A DNA stretch of 64,000 bases from SABI01 sp963676605 (GCA_963676605.2 CAXXSP010000034.1:1-64000), one strand, 5' to 3'; shown: positions 18,739-27,170, counted from the stretch's first letter. The notes: generated from the sequence alone by a model not told the origin. Program-made: numbers and translations.

Positions 18739-18999
18739 CTATACAGGGTTACTGGTGAGTGTTGTTCCTAATTCCCAGATATCATATCTATCTATGTCAA
18801 TCTCTTCATTCCAGGCAACAGCAAATCCACTATCAATTACACGCACGGTGTTAAAGAATTCAATATTCTTTACAGGGCGAAATGCCTCAAAATCATGAAT
18901 ATATGGATGTACGTCAAATTTTTTAGAAGTACCATCAATAAATTCTATCTCGAGATGAAAATCTGAAATTGGAATAACACGTTTAATTCTTGGAACCAT
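18739..18999 (-). CDS. DUF2442 protein, probable partner of DUF4160
   Basis: 86 residues. RIKRVIPISDFHLEIEFIDG and the C-terminal VAWNEEIDIDRYDIWELG are the DUF2442 signatures. It follows the DUF4160 gene by 10 bases on the minus strand. DUF4160/DUF2442 pairs are widespread near other toxin-antitoxin loci and are often predicted to be type II systems, although the activity is not established here. Confidence 0.8.
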   Translation of the reverse strand: MVPRIKRVIPISDFHLEIEFIDGTSKKFDVHPYIHDFEAFRPVKNIEFFNTVRVIDSGFAVAWNEEIDIDRYDIWELGTTLTSNPV

Positions 19000-19009
19000 A
19001 TACTCCCTC

Positions 19010-19264
19010 CTACTGAAGAGGTGCGATTTTATTGAATACCTGGTTTTCCCAGATAGCCAGAAGTTCGTTTTTATGTAGGTTCGCCCACTCTTTTACAAGA
19101 TTGAGTGCTCTAACAGGGAGGTCCCCGACAATGACATCTAGCGTATGTATATCTATTTCAGCTATATATTCACCGTACAGGGCATGAAAATGTGGAGGAT
19201 TATGCTCACTTTTTCTGAAATACATCTTTATGATGATTCCATAAAATCTGGATATCTCAGGCAT
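19010..19264 (-). CDS. DUF4160 protein, probable toxin-antitoxin partner
   Basis: 84 residues. MPEISRFYGIIIKMYF followed by HNPPHFHALYGEY is the typical DUF4160 start, with the HxPHFHA motif. The start at 19264 has GGGAGG five bases upstream, whereas the longest frame begins at 19303. It is the promoter-proximal gene of the pair with DUF2442. Confidence 0.82.
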   Translation of the reverse strand: MPEISRFYGIIIKMYFRKSEHNPPHFHALYGEYIAEIDIHTLDVIVGDLPVRALNLVKEWANLHKNELLAIWENQVFNKIAPLQ

Positions 19265-19563
19265 TCCAACCTCCCTTCGTACGGATGAATTATACCACAT
19301 CATAGCACCATTCTCAAATATTTACCCGACAGAATCAAAACCGTGAACTATCAGCACCAGAAAGAAATTCCAAATTGAGACGAGAAATAGCAGTTTCGGG
19401 GTGACCGAAGTGGCGTATCTGGAAACCGGGCTCCTGGTACTACCTTCTCATCAACCTCACTTATCTGAGCAATCTCCTTCTCTGATTCTATGGATACTTC
19501 GACTGCTCTAGAAGAGGCTGTTTCTTCCTGATTTCCGAAGGTCAGAAGTAGAATGCAATTTGC
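19265..19563. other. Spacer between DUF4160 gene and repeat copy 2
   Basis: No intact gene. The minus strand has an open stretch at about 19375-19540 with protein-like composition (ASSRAVEVSIESEKEIAQIS) but no start codon with an RBS. It may be a gene remnant. Confidence 0.35.
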
Positions 19564-19617
19564 TCCCGTACTTCAGGTATAGAAGGATATCATAGATGAA
19601 TAATCTGAATTCGAAAC
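19564..19617 (+). repeat. ssb-leader repeat, copy 2
   Basis: TCCCGTACTTCAGGTATAGA, AGGATATCATAGATG and AATAATCTGAATTCG match the ssb leader and codons 1-7. After that it continues AAACGGGCAGACG, a branch shared with copies 3 and 6 rather than with ssb. It would encode an 18-codon peptide. Confidence 0.85.
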
Positions 19618-19798
19618 GGGCAGACGAGAAAGGGACTGGGGACTTGTTTTGAGTCTGGTCCGTCTTCCTGATGATCAACTCGAGAGGGAATATGGAGGTG
19701 AAAAGTATCCGAGATGAAGGAACTTGCATCACCCTTGTGAGCCTCTATGAAGCATGATGTATTAATTATGTCCCTGTTTTGCATGGTAGGGAATTGTG

Positions 19799-19855
19799 TT
19801 GACCGCTCGCAGATTGCATGATAATTTATAAGAAGTAGTCATATTATGACTACTT
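19799..19855 (+). promoter_or_regulatory. AbiE promoter and 23-bp palindromic operator
   Basis: TTGACC at 19799-19804, a 17-base spacer and TAATTT form a promoter. Directly downstream, 19833-19855 is a perfect palindrome: AAGTAGTCATA, one central T, TATGACTACTT. It ends 10 bases before the antitoxin ATG. AbiEi antitoxins are known to autorepress by binding inverted repeats. Confidence 0.7.
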
Positions 19856-19865
19856 TGAGAAAAAT

Positions 19866-20501
19866 ATGAATGAGATGACGAAGTATTTTTTTACGCACGA
19901 TTTTCCAATCTTTACTCAGTCTGATGTGACTGCTGTTATGGAGGGGACGTTTTATAGTCGGCATGCGCTTCTTAAAAGAGCAATCCAAAAGCAGGAAATT
20001 CTCGTTCTCCGGAGAGGGCTGTATTGCCTCTCTCCTGCGTACCGGAAATTCCCGATAGAAACATTGTCGATCGCACAGAAACTTTGCGGTCCAAGTTATG
20101 TGAGTGTTGAGTCCGCTCTCAGTTATCATGGTCTGATACCTGAAGGAGTACAGGCGGTTACTTCAGTATCACTTTCAAATCGAAAGGATTTTGATACACC
20201 GCTCGGCTTTTTCAGTTTTCGGAGGATTCCTCAGCAACATCTATTTCAGGGAGTGGAAAGGATCGACCATGGGGATACCAATATTTATTTCATGGCTACT
20301 CCCGTAAAAGCGCTGTTTGATTATCAGTATCTCCATAAAGAGAACTGGACTGGAATCGAAGATCCGGTAGAGAGCCTTCGCATAGACACGGAGATGCTTC
20401 TCTCGTTCTCTCCTGAGGAGATACAGAAAGCAGCAGTTTGTTATACACAGGGCAGAATTAAAAAGTTTGCTGATGCATGGATCAAGGAGGTACAGGTGTG
20501 A
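19866..20501 (+). CDS. AbiEi-like antitoxin of a type IV toxin-antitoxin system
   Basis: 211 residues. The N-terminal winged-helix-like part (FTQSDVTAVMEGTFYSRHALLKRAIQ) is followed by IETLSIAQKLCGPSYVSVESALSYHGLIPEG, the typical AbiEi_3/4 region. It represses its operon and antagonises the toxin without direct contact in the known type IV systems. The stop overlaps the toxin start (GTGA). The palindromic operator lies immediately upstream. Confidence 0.85.
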   Translation: MNEMTKYFFTHDFPIFTQSDVTAVMEGTFYSRHALLKRAIQKQEILVLRRGLYCLSPAYRKFPIETLSIAQKLCGPSYVSVESALSYHGLIPEGVQAVTSVSLSNRKDFDTPLGFFSFRRIPQQHLFQGVERIDHGDTNIYFMATPVKALFDYQYLHKENWTGIEDPVESLRIDTEMLLSFSPEEIQKAAVCYTQGRIKKFADAWIKEVQV

Positions 20502-21373
20502 GTGTGGATATTATTCAACAACGACTTGAACAATATTCCTGTAATAATGATCTAGAAGAAATGCAGGCCATGCGAGAGATCTCCCAGGAAGTTGCACTCG
20601 CTGCATTAGGGCGAGGTGATTTCTTCAAAACTGCCGTTTTCCAGGGAGGTACTTGCCTAAGAATTTTTCATGGATTGAATAGATTCTCTGAGGATCTGGA
20701 TTTTGTCCTGAGAGATCCTGATCCAGACTTTTCTCTCACGAATGCGGTTTCTTCCATCGCTGCAGAGATGTCGGCCTTCGGCTATAGCATTGAGATTCTT
20801 GATCGAAGCAAATCTGAAGCTGCGGTAAAAGCCCTGTTTCTTAAAGACTCATCATTGGGAAAACTTCTGAACATATCATACGTGGGAAAAAGAGGCCTAA
20901 TCCCGGAAATCAGGATCAAACTTGAAGTCGATACTAATCCTCCGGAAGGTAGCGGGACAGAGATGAGGTATCTGGATTTTCCTTTCATTTCCTCCGTCCA
21001 TATCCAGGACCTGCCTAGTCTTTTTTCAGGTAAAATCCATGCACTTCTCTGTCGAGAATTTGTGAAGGGGCGAGATTGGTATGATTTTCTGTGGTATACG
21101 GGTATGGGAATCGATGTAAATTTTCCATTGCTTGAATCGTCACTCATTCAGACAGGACCATGGAAGGATCATTCAGTGAAAGTTGATTCACTCTGGTTGA
21201 ACCAGCATCTGCAGGAGAAGGTTGAAACGATAGACTGGGATCATGCCTGCGAAGATGTTCGAAGGTTTGTACCGGTAGGTGAATACCGCTCTCTCGAGCT
21301 CTGGGGGAGGGCTCTGTTCAGAGCTCAAGTTGATAAACTTGCACGGACACTCGGAGAAAAACGGAGTCATTGA
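20498..21373 (+). CDS. AbiEii-like nucleotidyltransferase toxin
   Basis: Family members modify tRNA with nucleotides and cause abortive infection. VFQGGTCLRIFHGLNRFSEDLDF is the GGTxxR...S.DLD nucleotidyltransferase motif. KIHALLCREFVKGRDWYDFLWY is the conserved lysine/arginine region. GTG 20498 is chosen because GGAGG at 20486-20490 precedes it and it overlaps the antitoxin stop. The C-terminal region is diverged, as expected. It forms the cassette between repeat copies 2 and 3. Confidence 0.87.
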   Translation: MSVDIIQQRLEQYSCNNDLEEMQAMREISQEVALAALGRGDFFKTAVFQGGTCLRIFHGLNRFSEDLDFVLRDPDPDFSLTNAVSSIAAEMSAFGYSIEILDRSKSEAAVKALFLKDSSLGKLLNISYVGKRGLIPEIRIKLEVDTNPPEGSGTEMRYLDFPFISSVHIQDLPSLFSGKIHALLCREFVKGRDWYDFLWYTGMGIDVNFPLLESSLIQTGPWKDHSVKVDSLWLNQHLQEKVETIDWDHACEDVRRFVPVGEYRSLELWGRALFRAQVDKLARTLGEKRSH

Positions 21374-21414
21374 CTTTCACATTGTGTGATACAGGAATTC
21401 CGTTGTAGGGACAT
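21367..21414 (-). pseudogene. Remnant of the 5' end of a DUF4143 ATPase gene
   Basis: Read from 21414, the frame encodes MSLQRNSCITQC and soon stops. This matches the start of the ATPase at 25819 (MFIQRDSYITQL). It sits beside the same hairpin-plus-leader module as at 25.8 kb, so the rest of the gene was deleted when the AbiE cassette took its place. Confidence 0.6.
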
Positions 21415-21590
21415 ATCGCCTCATCTGAAAGTAGGGCAACATGTCACCTTGATTTCGAATGATCATACCGTGCAGAATAGTTGTAATGCCCATGTTAATT
21501 TCAGAATAAAAAAAGACTTGAATGCTATCCTGTACTTCAGGTATAGGAGGATATCATAGATGATAAATCTGAGTTCGAAACGAGCGGACG
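21415..21590 (+). repeat. ssb-leader repeat, copy 3 (long form with upstream hairpin)
   Basis: The module begins with CATCTGAAAGTAGGGC and an imperfect inverted partner (hairpin 21422-21461). It then continues through ATGATCATACCG...AATTTCAG to the core TGTACTTCAGGTATAGGAGG. It can be aligned base by base with 47786-47953 upstream of ssb, with moderate divergence. After the codons ATGATAAATCTGAGTTCG it switches to the AAACGAGCGGACG branch. Confidence 0.8.
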
Positions 21591-21743
21591 TTCGTATTAT
21601 AGTATGAATACCTTTTCTTTTCTTTGATTTCTGATAATCTGGGATTCAACAGTGTTATAGTAGATAGACAGAGGAAACTCGACGGCTATGAATATGCATG
21701 CCCAGTCGTGCTTTTGTTTCCGGAATCTTTTGGAGGGATGGAT

Positions 21744-22436
21744 ATGGTTGTAAGTTGTACCGACTGTGCACATGGAACTCCTCTCTGCTTGCATAAGGTG
21801 AATTTGTTCCAAAACATGGATCCTTATCAGATCCAGGCTGTCCGGTCATTGATAAGACAGCAGACGTTCTCGAATGGAGAGGTGGTCCTCCGTGAAGGTT
21901 CTAGGTCAGACCGATTGGTGATCGTCAGGTTCGGGGCAATCAAACTCGTACGGTATGGAAGCGATGGAAAGGAATATGTACTCGACACTCTCTTTCCTGG
22001 TGATTTCTATGGCAGTGACAAGATTTTTTCCAGTGGCGTATTGCAGGAAACGGCAATTGCAGAAGGTGAATGCGGAGTATGTACCATAACCGGCAAGCAC
22101 CTGCAAGATCTGATGCTTGAAACCCCTGAGATAGCGTTGAAAATGATTACTTACTTGAATGCGAAGGTTGAACAATACCGGTTCCAGGTGGAGATGCTTT
22201 CCACCAAAGATGTTGAGAAACGGATATGCATGTACCTCCTTGACCGCATCCAGCGAACAGATTCGAATTTGATTCTATTGAGCCAGGAAGATGTGGGCAA
22301 TGCAATTCATCTGACGAAAGAAACTGTAAACAGGAAACTCTCGGGACTTCAAAGCTTAGGGATAGTGGAACTGGTAGGAAAACGTAAGTTTCGGGTAACC
22401 AATGTTGCAGCGATGAAGGATTTGGTATTCTTCTGA
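21744..22436 (+). CDS. Crp/Fnr family regulator with an N-terminal cysteine cluster
   Basis: Contains a cyclic-nucleotide-binding-like domain (GEVVLREGSRSDRLVIV...TLFPGDFYG) and a C-terminal Crp helix-turn-helix (LSQEDVGNAIHLTKETVNRKLSGLQSLG). The N-terminus reads CTDCAHGTPLC. With another cysteine pair at GECGVC, this could ligate an oxygen- or NO-sensitive Fe-S cluster as in Fnr. ATG 21744 is chosen because GGAGGG lies six bases upstream, whereas the longest frame starts at 21624. It precedes the NO-detoxification genes, which carry an Fnr-type box. Confidence 0.82.
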   Translation: MVVSCTDCAHGTPLCLHKVNLFQNMDPYQIQAVRSLIRQQTFSNGEVVLREGSRSDRLVIVRFGAIKLVRYGSDGKEYVLDTLFPGDFYGSDKIFSSGVLQETAIAEGECGVCTITGKHLQDLMLETPEIALKMITYLNAKVEQYRFQVEMLSTKDVEKRICMYLLDRIQRTDSNLILLSQEDVGNAIHLTKETVNRKLSGLQSLGIVELVGKRKFRVTNVAAMKDLVFF

Positions 22437-22450
22437 TATTTTCCTGAAAG

Positions 22451-22464
22451 TTGATTTGGATCAT
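22451..22464. promoter_or_regulatory. FNR/anaerobox-type site
   Basis: TTGAT, four bases, ATCAT matches the Fnr consensus TTGATnnnnATCAA at nine of ten positions. It lies 59 bases before the start of the Ric gene and just after the stop of the Fnr-like gene, so the regulator probably controls ric and fprA through it. Confidence 0.6.
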
Positions 22465-22522
22465 AGTTCGGTTTTGAATCCGGTTGTACCTTTGGGCTAT
22501 AGATAAGTCGGAGGAAGATACA

Positions 22523-23209
22523 ATGAACGATTTGACCCTTGCGGAACTGGTTCGCCGACATCCGTTGGCAACAACCTTTTTGAATGAAAGACACATCGAT
22601 TACTGTTGTGGTGGAGATAGGAATCTCTACAAGGCATTGGAAACTCAGGGTTATGAACGGCAGCCGTTTCTTGAAGAACTTGAACGGTATCTGGAGCAGC
22701 AGGAAGGCAAGTTCCAGCCTTCGATCATGGAAGAACTTTACGTGATGAATACTTCGGAACTGATCCATCATCTGGAATCAACCCACCATAAAAACGGACG
22801 AGAGCTGTTGGCTGCAGCTGACGAGAAGTTGCTGAAGATTCTTTCTGTACACTACAACAACCACAAGAATGAGTTGGTCGAGGTATACAGGCTCTTCAGT
22901 GATTTGCGCAAGGAACTGCTTGTCCACTTTGTGCAGGAAGAAGAGGAGGTGTTCCCATTGATGCTGGAAGCGCCGACAACTCTCACCTTGAGAAAGGTGG
23001 AGGAATTGGAAAATGATCATACTGCAGCAGGAGACATTATCAAGGCCATCGAAAGTGCCTCCCACGATTTCACGGCCCCGGATGATGCCTGTCCTACGTA
23101 CAGGGCTGCATATGCACTGATGAAGCAATTGGTCGAGGATGTGTTTCTGCATATCTACAAAGAAAACAGTATTCTTTTCCCTCAATATGAAAAAGGAGTT
23201 ACCGTATGA
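22523..23209 (+). CDS. ric: Iron-sulfur cluster repair di-iron protein (Ric/ScdA/YtfE)
   Basis: Repairs Fe-S clusters damaged by nitric oxide or oxidants in the cytoplasm. The N-terminal ScdA_N domain includes DYCCGGDR. A hemerythrin-like four-helix domain follows, with iron ligands in HHLESTHHKNGR, SVHYNNHKNEL, HFVQEEEEVFP, ENDHTAAGD and FLHIYKENSILFP. 228 residues is normal for the family. ATG 22523 has GGAGGA upstream. It overlaps the flavodiiron gene by four bases (ATGA). Confidence 0.93.
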   Translation: MNDLTLAELVRRHPLATTFLNERHIDYCCGGDRNLYKALETQGYERQPFLEELERYLEQQEGKFQPSIMEELYVMNTSELIHHLESTHHKNGRELLAAADEKLLKILSVHYNNHKNELVEVYRLFSDLRKELLVHFVQEEEEVFPLMLEAPTTLTLRKVEELENDHTAAGDIIKAIESASHDFTAPDDACPTYRAAYALMKQLVEDVFLHIYKENSILFPQYEKGVTV

Positions 23210-24396
23210 AACGACAGGTAAAGAACAATGTCTGGTGGGTTGGGAGGATCGATTGGGAATTAAAGACCTTCCATGGAGATGAATATTCTATCAATCACGG
23301 GTCGAGCCAGAATGCGTACCTCATACAAGAGGAAAAGACCGTACTGATCGATACCATCTGGAAACCCTATGCAAAAGAATTCAGGGATAACCTGGAGAAG
23401 GAAGTTGATCTCGATGCAATTGACTTCATTGTAGTGAATCATGGTGAAGTCGATCATAGTGGGTCATTGCCTTATCTCATGGAAAGAATCCCTGATACCC
23501 CGATTTACTGTACTGCAAACGCAGTGAAATCACTGGTTGGTCAATTCCATCATCCTGAATGGAACTTCAAGGTCGTGAAGACAGGAGACAGTGTGGATAT
23601 CGGAGGAGGAAAGAAACTGGTCTTTGTCGAGATGCGGATGCTCCATTGGCCGGACAGCATGGCTACTTACCTTACGGGAGATAACATTCTCTTTTCGAAT
23701 GATGCTTTCGGGCAGCATTATGGGATTGAGGAGCTTTTCAATGACAAGGCTGACCAGTGCATGCTTGCTGAGGAAGCACTGAAGTATTATGCGAATATAC
23801 TCACCCCCTTCTCCTCCTTGGTGAAACGCAAGATCGAAGAAATAGTATCCCTGAACCTCCCCATTGATATCATAGCTCCAAGCCATGGTGCTATCTGGAG
23901 GGATAATCCTCTTCAGATAGTACAGAAATATGCACAATGGGCAGAGGATTACCAGGAAGACCAGATCACTGTCGTGTATGATACCATGTGGGATGGGACC
24001 AAGAAACTTGCACATGCCCTGGCAACCCGGATTCAGGAGATCAGCCCTGAAACCACCGTGAAGGTGTTCAATATCAGCCAGACTGACAAGAATGATATCA
24101 TGACCCAGGTGTTCAAATCTAAAGCGATAGCAGTAGGCTCTCCGACGGTCGGGAAATCTATCTTATCGGGTGTAAGCGGGTGGCTTCATTTCCTATCCGA
24201 ACTCAAGTTCAAGAACAAGAAAGCTGCAGTATTCGGATGCTATGGTTGGAGTGGGGAAGGGAATCGTGTGCTGAGATCTGAGTTGGAGCATGCAGGGTTC
24301 TCACTTGTCGAACCGGAGATGCAGGTGAATTGGAACCCGACGGATGGTGATTTGGCGGGTATGGAAGAAATAGCCAAAGCCCTGTGCTCTGATTAG
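23206..24396 (+). CDS. FprA/NorV-type flavodiiron protein
   Basis: Reduces NO to N2O or O2 to water under anaerobic conditions. The metallo-beta-lactamase part has the di-iron ligands HGEVDH, HWPDSM, FSNDAFG and APSHG. The flavodoxin part follows (VVYDTMWDGTKKLA; VGSPTVGKSILSG; GCYGWSGEG). There is no C-terminal rubredoxin, so a separate electron donor is needed. It is coupled to ric, and the Fnr-like gene upstream makes a coherent NO/oxygen-stress cassette. The cassette also contains the DUF4143 ATPase on the other strand. Confidence 0.93.
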   Translation: MKRQVKNNVWWVGRIDWELKTFHGDEYSINHGSSQNAYLIQEEKTVLIDTIWKPYAKEFRDNLEKEVDLDAIDFIVVNHGEVDHSGSLPYLMERIPDTPIYCTANAVKSLVGQFHHPEWNFKVVKTGDSVDIGGGKKLVFVEMRMLHWPDSMATYLTGDNILFSNDAFGQHYGIEELFNDKADQCMLAEEALKYYANILTPFSSLVKRKIEEIVSLNLPIDIIAPSHGAIWRDNPLQIVQKYAQWAEDYQEDQITVVYDTMWDGTKKLAHALATRIQEISPETTVKVFNISQTDKNDIMTQVFKSKAIAVGSPTVGKSILSGVSGWLHFLSELKFKNKKAAVFGCYGWSGEGNRVLRSELEHAGFSLVEPEMQVNWNPTDGDLAGMEEIAKALCSD

Positions 24397-24526
24397 GATG
24401 ACCCAATGGTATCAGTGTCCTGCTTCTTGAGTGGGGCACGGGTAGGGGTTTTAAAGCGATTTTCTTTCAGAAGAGGGCGTACGGATTGAAGAGCTCAACC
24501 CATCATAGGAACGATCATATACGGAC

Positions 24527-25819
24527 TCAGTGCCGAATGCTTTCAGGATCAAGGAGGAAGTCATACAGTCCGATATGAAGAATCCCCTTCTCATCGGTCC
24601 AGGGTTTCGCAAAGGTCTTTGTCACGACGACTTTCCTGAAAGAGTCGTTGATTTTCTGTAGAGAACGCAGTTCCTGTATTGTCTTCTCTTCTGTGGTCAT
24701 GGCAAGCGCTGACTGTATATACATACGTAACGGACCTTTCGTTGCTACAAAATCTATCTCCAGCTGTTTCTTATGCCGTTTCTTATCTTCTCCCGATTCT
24801 GAGATTTCTATCACACCTACATCAACATTGAATCCTCGGCAGAGCAATTCATTGTATATGACATTCTCCATGATATGGCTTTCTTCCTGTTGCCTGAAAT
24901 TCAACCGGGCGTTCCTCAGACCGACATCAGTGCAGTAGTACTTATAGGGAAATCGAAAATAGTGATTCCCTTTCACATCGAATCGTTTCGCTTCACTGAA
25001 GAGGAAGGCATCGGTAAGATATCCTATATACGCTGCAACCGTTTCTGTAGATACCTTCCGTCCCCCGCTACTCACCAGGGTGTTGGCTATTCTTGTCGCA
25101 TTGGTCAGTGATCCGATAGATGAACTGAGCGCATCAGTAAGCTGGTGTAATGTGTACTCCATCTCCATCTGATACCGTTCAACGATATCCTTGAAATAGA
25201 CTTCTGTGAACAGCTGTGATAGATACTGCGCTTTTTTCTCATCTGTTTTCTTCGAGAGAACGAGGGGCATTCCACCGTACATTGCATACTGTTCATACGC
25301 CTCGCCTTTTTCTCCACCCACATAATCATAATATTCTCTGAACGAGAGGGGGTAGACGTGAATCACATCGCCCCTGCCGCGAAAACCTGTCATCACATCT
25401 TTTGAGAGAAATTTAGAATTACTTCCGGTAATGTAGATATCTACATTACCGAGACGAAGAAGGCCGTTCAGAATTCCGTAGAGTCGGATCGGTTTATCCG
25501 GGTTTCTGATTTCTTTAAGGGAGATAGCATACTGCACTTCATCAAGGAATACATAATATTGCTGGCTGGGATCTTTTAGCTGAGAACGGACATAGGCCGA
25601 AAGAGCCTCTGGGTCACAGAGGTGTTCATATTCGCTGTCGTCAAGGGCGACAGAGATGATGTTTTCTTCTCGTATCCCCTGTTCTATAAGGTGCTGACGA
25701 TAGAGGGTAAACAGGAGAAAGCTTTTTCCACACCTTCTTATTCCTGTGATAACTTTCACCTGACCATTGAATCTGCTCTCTTCAAGTTGTGTGATATAGG
25801 AATCCCGTTGTATGAACAT
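24527..25819 (-). CDS. AAA-family ATPase with C-terminal DUF4143
   Basis: 430 residues. Walker A is ITGIRRCGKSF, Walker B is YYVFLDEVQ and sensor 1 is YITGSNSKFLS. The C-terminal DUF4143 region includes YYCTDVGLRNARLNF and LEIDFVA, which look like a PD-(D/E)xK-type core. Such proteins are common single-gene accessory loci of unknown function. Its 5' end lies next to the hairpin-plus-ssb-leader module, and a remnant of the same gene start accompanies copy 3, so it seems to have been part of a larger duplicated unit. Confidence 0.85.
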   Translation of the reverse strand: MFIQRDSYITQLEESRFNGQVKVITGIRRCGKSFLLFTLYRQHLIEQGIREENIISVALDDSEYEHLCDPEALSAYVRSQLKDPSQQYYVFLDEVQYAISLKEIRNPDKPIRLYGILNGLLRLGNVDIYITGSNSKFLSKDVMTGFRGRGDVIHVYPLSFREYYDYVGGEKGEAYEQYAMYGGMPLVLSKKTDEKKAQYLSQLFTEVYFKDIVERYQMEMEYTLHQLTDALSSSIGSLTNATRIANTLVSSGGRKVSTETVAAYIGYLTDAFLFSEAKRFDVKGNHYFRFPYKYYCTDVGLRNARLNFRQQEESHIMENVIYNELLCRGFNVDVGVIEISESGEDKKRHKKQLEIDFVATKGPLRMYIQSALAMTTEEKTIQELRSLQKINDSFRKVVVTKTFAKPWTDEKGILHIGLYDFLLDPESIRH

Positions 25820-25826
25820 AGTACCT

Positions 25827-25927
25827 CATCTGAAAGTAGGGCGACATGTCGCCTTGCTTTCAGGAGTAGTATACTTTGAATTATGCAGAAAAGAAAGGAT
25901 AAATCGAAATGAGGGCGACATGTCGCC
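25827..25927. repeat. Hairpin and duplicated 14-bp palindrome in the ssb-leader module
   Basis: CTGAAAG (25830-25836) pairs with CTTTCAG (25857-25863) around the perfect palindrome GGCGACATGTCGCC (25840-25853). The same palindrome recurs at 25914-25927. The counterpart upstream of ssb is at 47786-47825. Confidence 0.75.
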
Positions 25928-26004
25928 TTAATTTCAAATGCCCATGCCGAACAGAATAGATATTATGCCAATATTAGTTTCAGGATCAAAGCAGATTTTA
26001 AATC

Positions 26005-26068
26005 TATCCCGTATTCAGGTATAGGAGGATATCAGAGATGAATATTCTGAATTTGATTCTGATCGATG
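26005..26068 (+). repeat. ssb-leader repeat, copy 4 (long form)
   Basis: TATCCCGTATTCAGGTATAG, then GAGGATATCAGAGATG and AATATTCTGAATTTGATTCT. It follows the ssb branch (GATTCTGATCGA), with a few substitutions. Similarity extends upstream to the hairpins and downstream to the CTGTGGCT pair. Confidence 0.85.
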
Positions 26069-26107
26069 TCTGTATTGTAGGATCGATACGCTTTAAAGAT
26101 TTGACAG

Positions 26108-26137
26108 CCTGTGGCTAGATCGAAATTACCTGTGGCT
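26108..26137. repeat. CCTGTGGCT direct-repeat pair next to copy 4
   Basis: CCTGTGGCT at 26108-26116 and 26129-26137, starts 21 bases apart (two helical turns). The same pair follows copies 7 and 8. The arrangement resembles arm sites for a DNA-binding recombination protein, but that is inference. Confidence 0.65.
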
Positions 26138-26220
26138 GAACAATTTAACGATTTGATCGTCAGAGATATATTTGTATATTGTAGGTCTAATAGATTGTTG
26201 AATTTATCCTATTATTGAAT

Positions 26221-26235
26221 TACACTATATGTGTA
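26221..26235. promoter_or_regulatory. Operator/promoter of phd-doc
   Basis: TACAC and GTGTA flank five bases, overlapping a TACACT -10 box that stands 17 bases after TTGAAT. Phd-type antitoxins autoregulate at such palindromes. The site is conserved in the duplicate at 33538-33552. Confidence 0.5.
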
Positions 26236-26255
26236 TACGATAGGAGAGAAAAACG

Positions 26256-26498
26256 ATGATGATAGATACTAAAAATCTTGTTTCCATAACAGACGCAAAC
26301 CGAAACTTCTCAAAGGTTGCACGTGCTGTAGATGAGAATGGATCTGTTGTAATTCTCAAGAATAATGCACCTAAATATGTAATTATCTCATATGATCAGC
26401 TGTCTGCTGACGAGTCGATATCAGATGAAGAACTGCTCGCGGTCTCAAAAAGAGCATTCCGTCGTCATAAAGCTGCATATGAGGAGCTTGCGAAGTGA
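26256..26498 (+). CDS. Phd/YefM-type antitoxin
   Basis: 80 residues. NLVSITDANRNFSKVARAVDENGSVVILKNNAPKYVIISYDQ is the Phd/YefM DNA-binding domain, and the C-terminal tail (LLAVSKRAFRRHKAAYEEL) would wrap the toxin. It overlaps the doc gene by four bases. A near-identical copy is at 33573. Confidence 0.85.
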   Translation: MMIDTKNLVSITDANRNFSKVARAVDENGSVVILKNNAPKYVIISYDQLSADESISDEELLAVSKRAFRRHKAAYEELAK

Positions 26499-26878
26499 TC
26501 ACTATTTCTCTGTCTCAGGCATTACTCATACAAAAATATCTTATTGAGGCATCAGGTGGTATGTATGGTGTGAGGGACCTGGGCGCATTGGAATCTGCAC
26601 TGAACACCCCGTTCCAGACGTTTGACGGAGAAGACCTGTATCCGGGAAAGGAGAGAAAAGCAGCAGCTCTTTGTTATAGTCTCATCCAAAATCATCCGTT
26701 CGTAGATGGTAATAAACGGATAGGTGTTCATCTTTGTGATGTATTTCTCGAAATTAATGGGGTGAGAATTGAATTTTCTGACAAGGATCTTGTTGAGCTT
26801 GGATTGTCAGTCGCCGATGGGACTTGGAAAATCCCCGAAATCCAAGAGTGGATTTCAAGTCATAGAGTTCTTTCGTGA
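26495..26878 (+). CDS. doc: Doc-type Fic toxin
   Basis: 127 residues with the Fic-like motif HPFVDGNKRIG and the N-terminal YGVRDLGALESAL typical of death-on-curing proteins, which phosphorylate EF-Tu. GTG start at 26495, overlapping the antitoxin. The family length is normal, so this copy is probably functional. It is the only complete pair of the two phd loci in the array. Confidence 0.9.
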   Translation: MITISLSQALLIQKYLIEASGGMYGVRDLGALESALNTPFQTFDGEDLYPGKERKAAALCYSLIQNHPFVDGNKRIGVHLCDVFLEINGVRIEFSDKDLVELGLSVADGTWKIPEIQEWISSHRVLS

Positions 26879-27170
26879 ATGTCGCTTCTCTCCGTCTATT
26901 CGCTTCGGCAATTGTGCAAGACCACATGAACGGAACAAACAAGGCCATCGAACGGAATGAACGAGTTCACCTTTGATAACTATTGATTCCAGGAAGAAAT
27001 TCCTCATTCAGAAGAAAAATGACAGCTTTCTGGGGAGTGGTGCGAGGTTTGTGGCCGTGTGTTTCCAGGAAGAGAATCCTCGTAATCCATTTAGGGATGG
27101 GACGGAATCTCTTGAGAGAAGGCTTTCTTCGTTCGAATTCCTGTGAAATTAGAAGCAGAATACATTTCCC
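26879..27170. other. Spacer between doc and repeat copy 5
   Basis: No gene supported. Only short frames without an RBS are present. The last 25 bases (AGAAGCAGAATACATTTCCC) already resemble the upstream flank of copies 7 and 8. Confidence 0.45.

Noticed and set aside
21624..21743. Longer N-terminus of the Fnr-like protein
   Set aside because: It has no RBS at 21624 and its sequence is not regulator-like; the GGAGGG and cysteine motif favour 21744.
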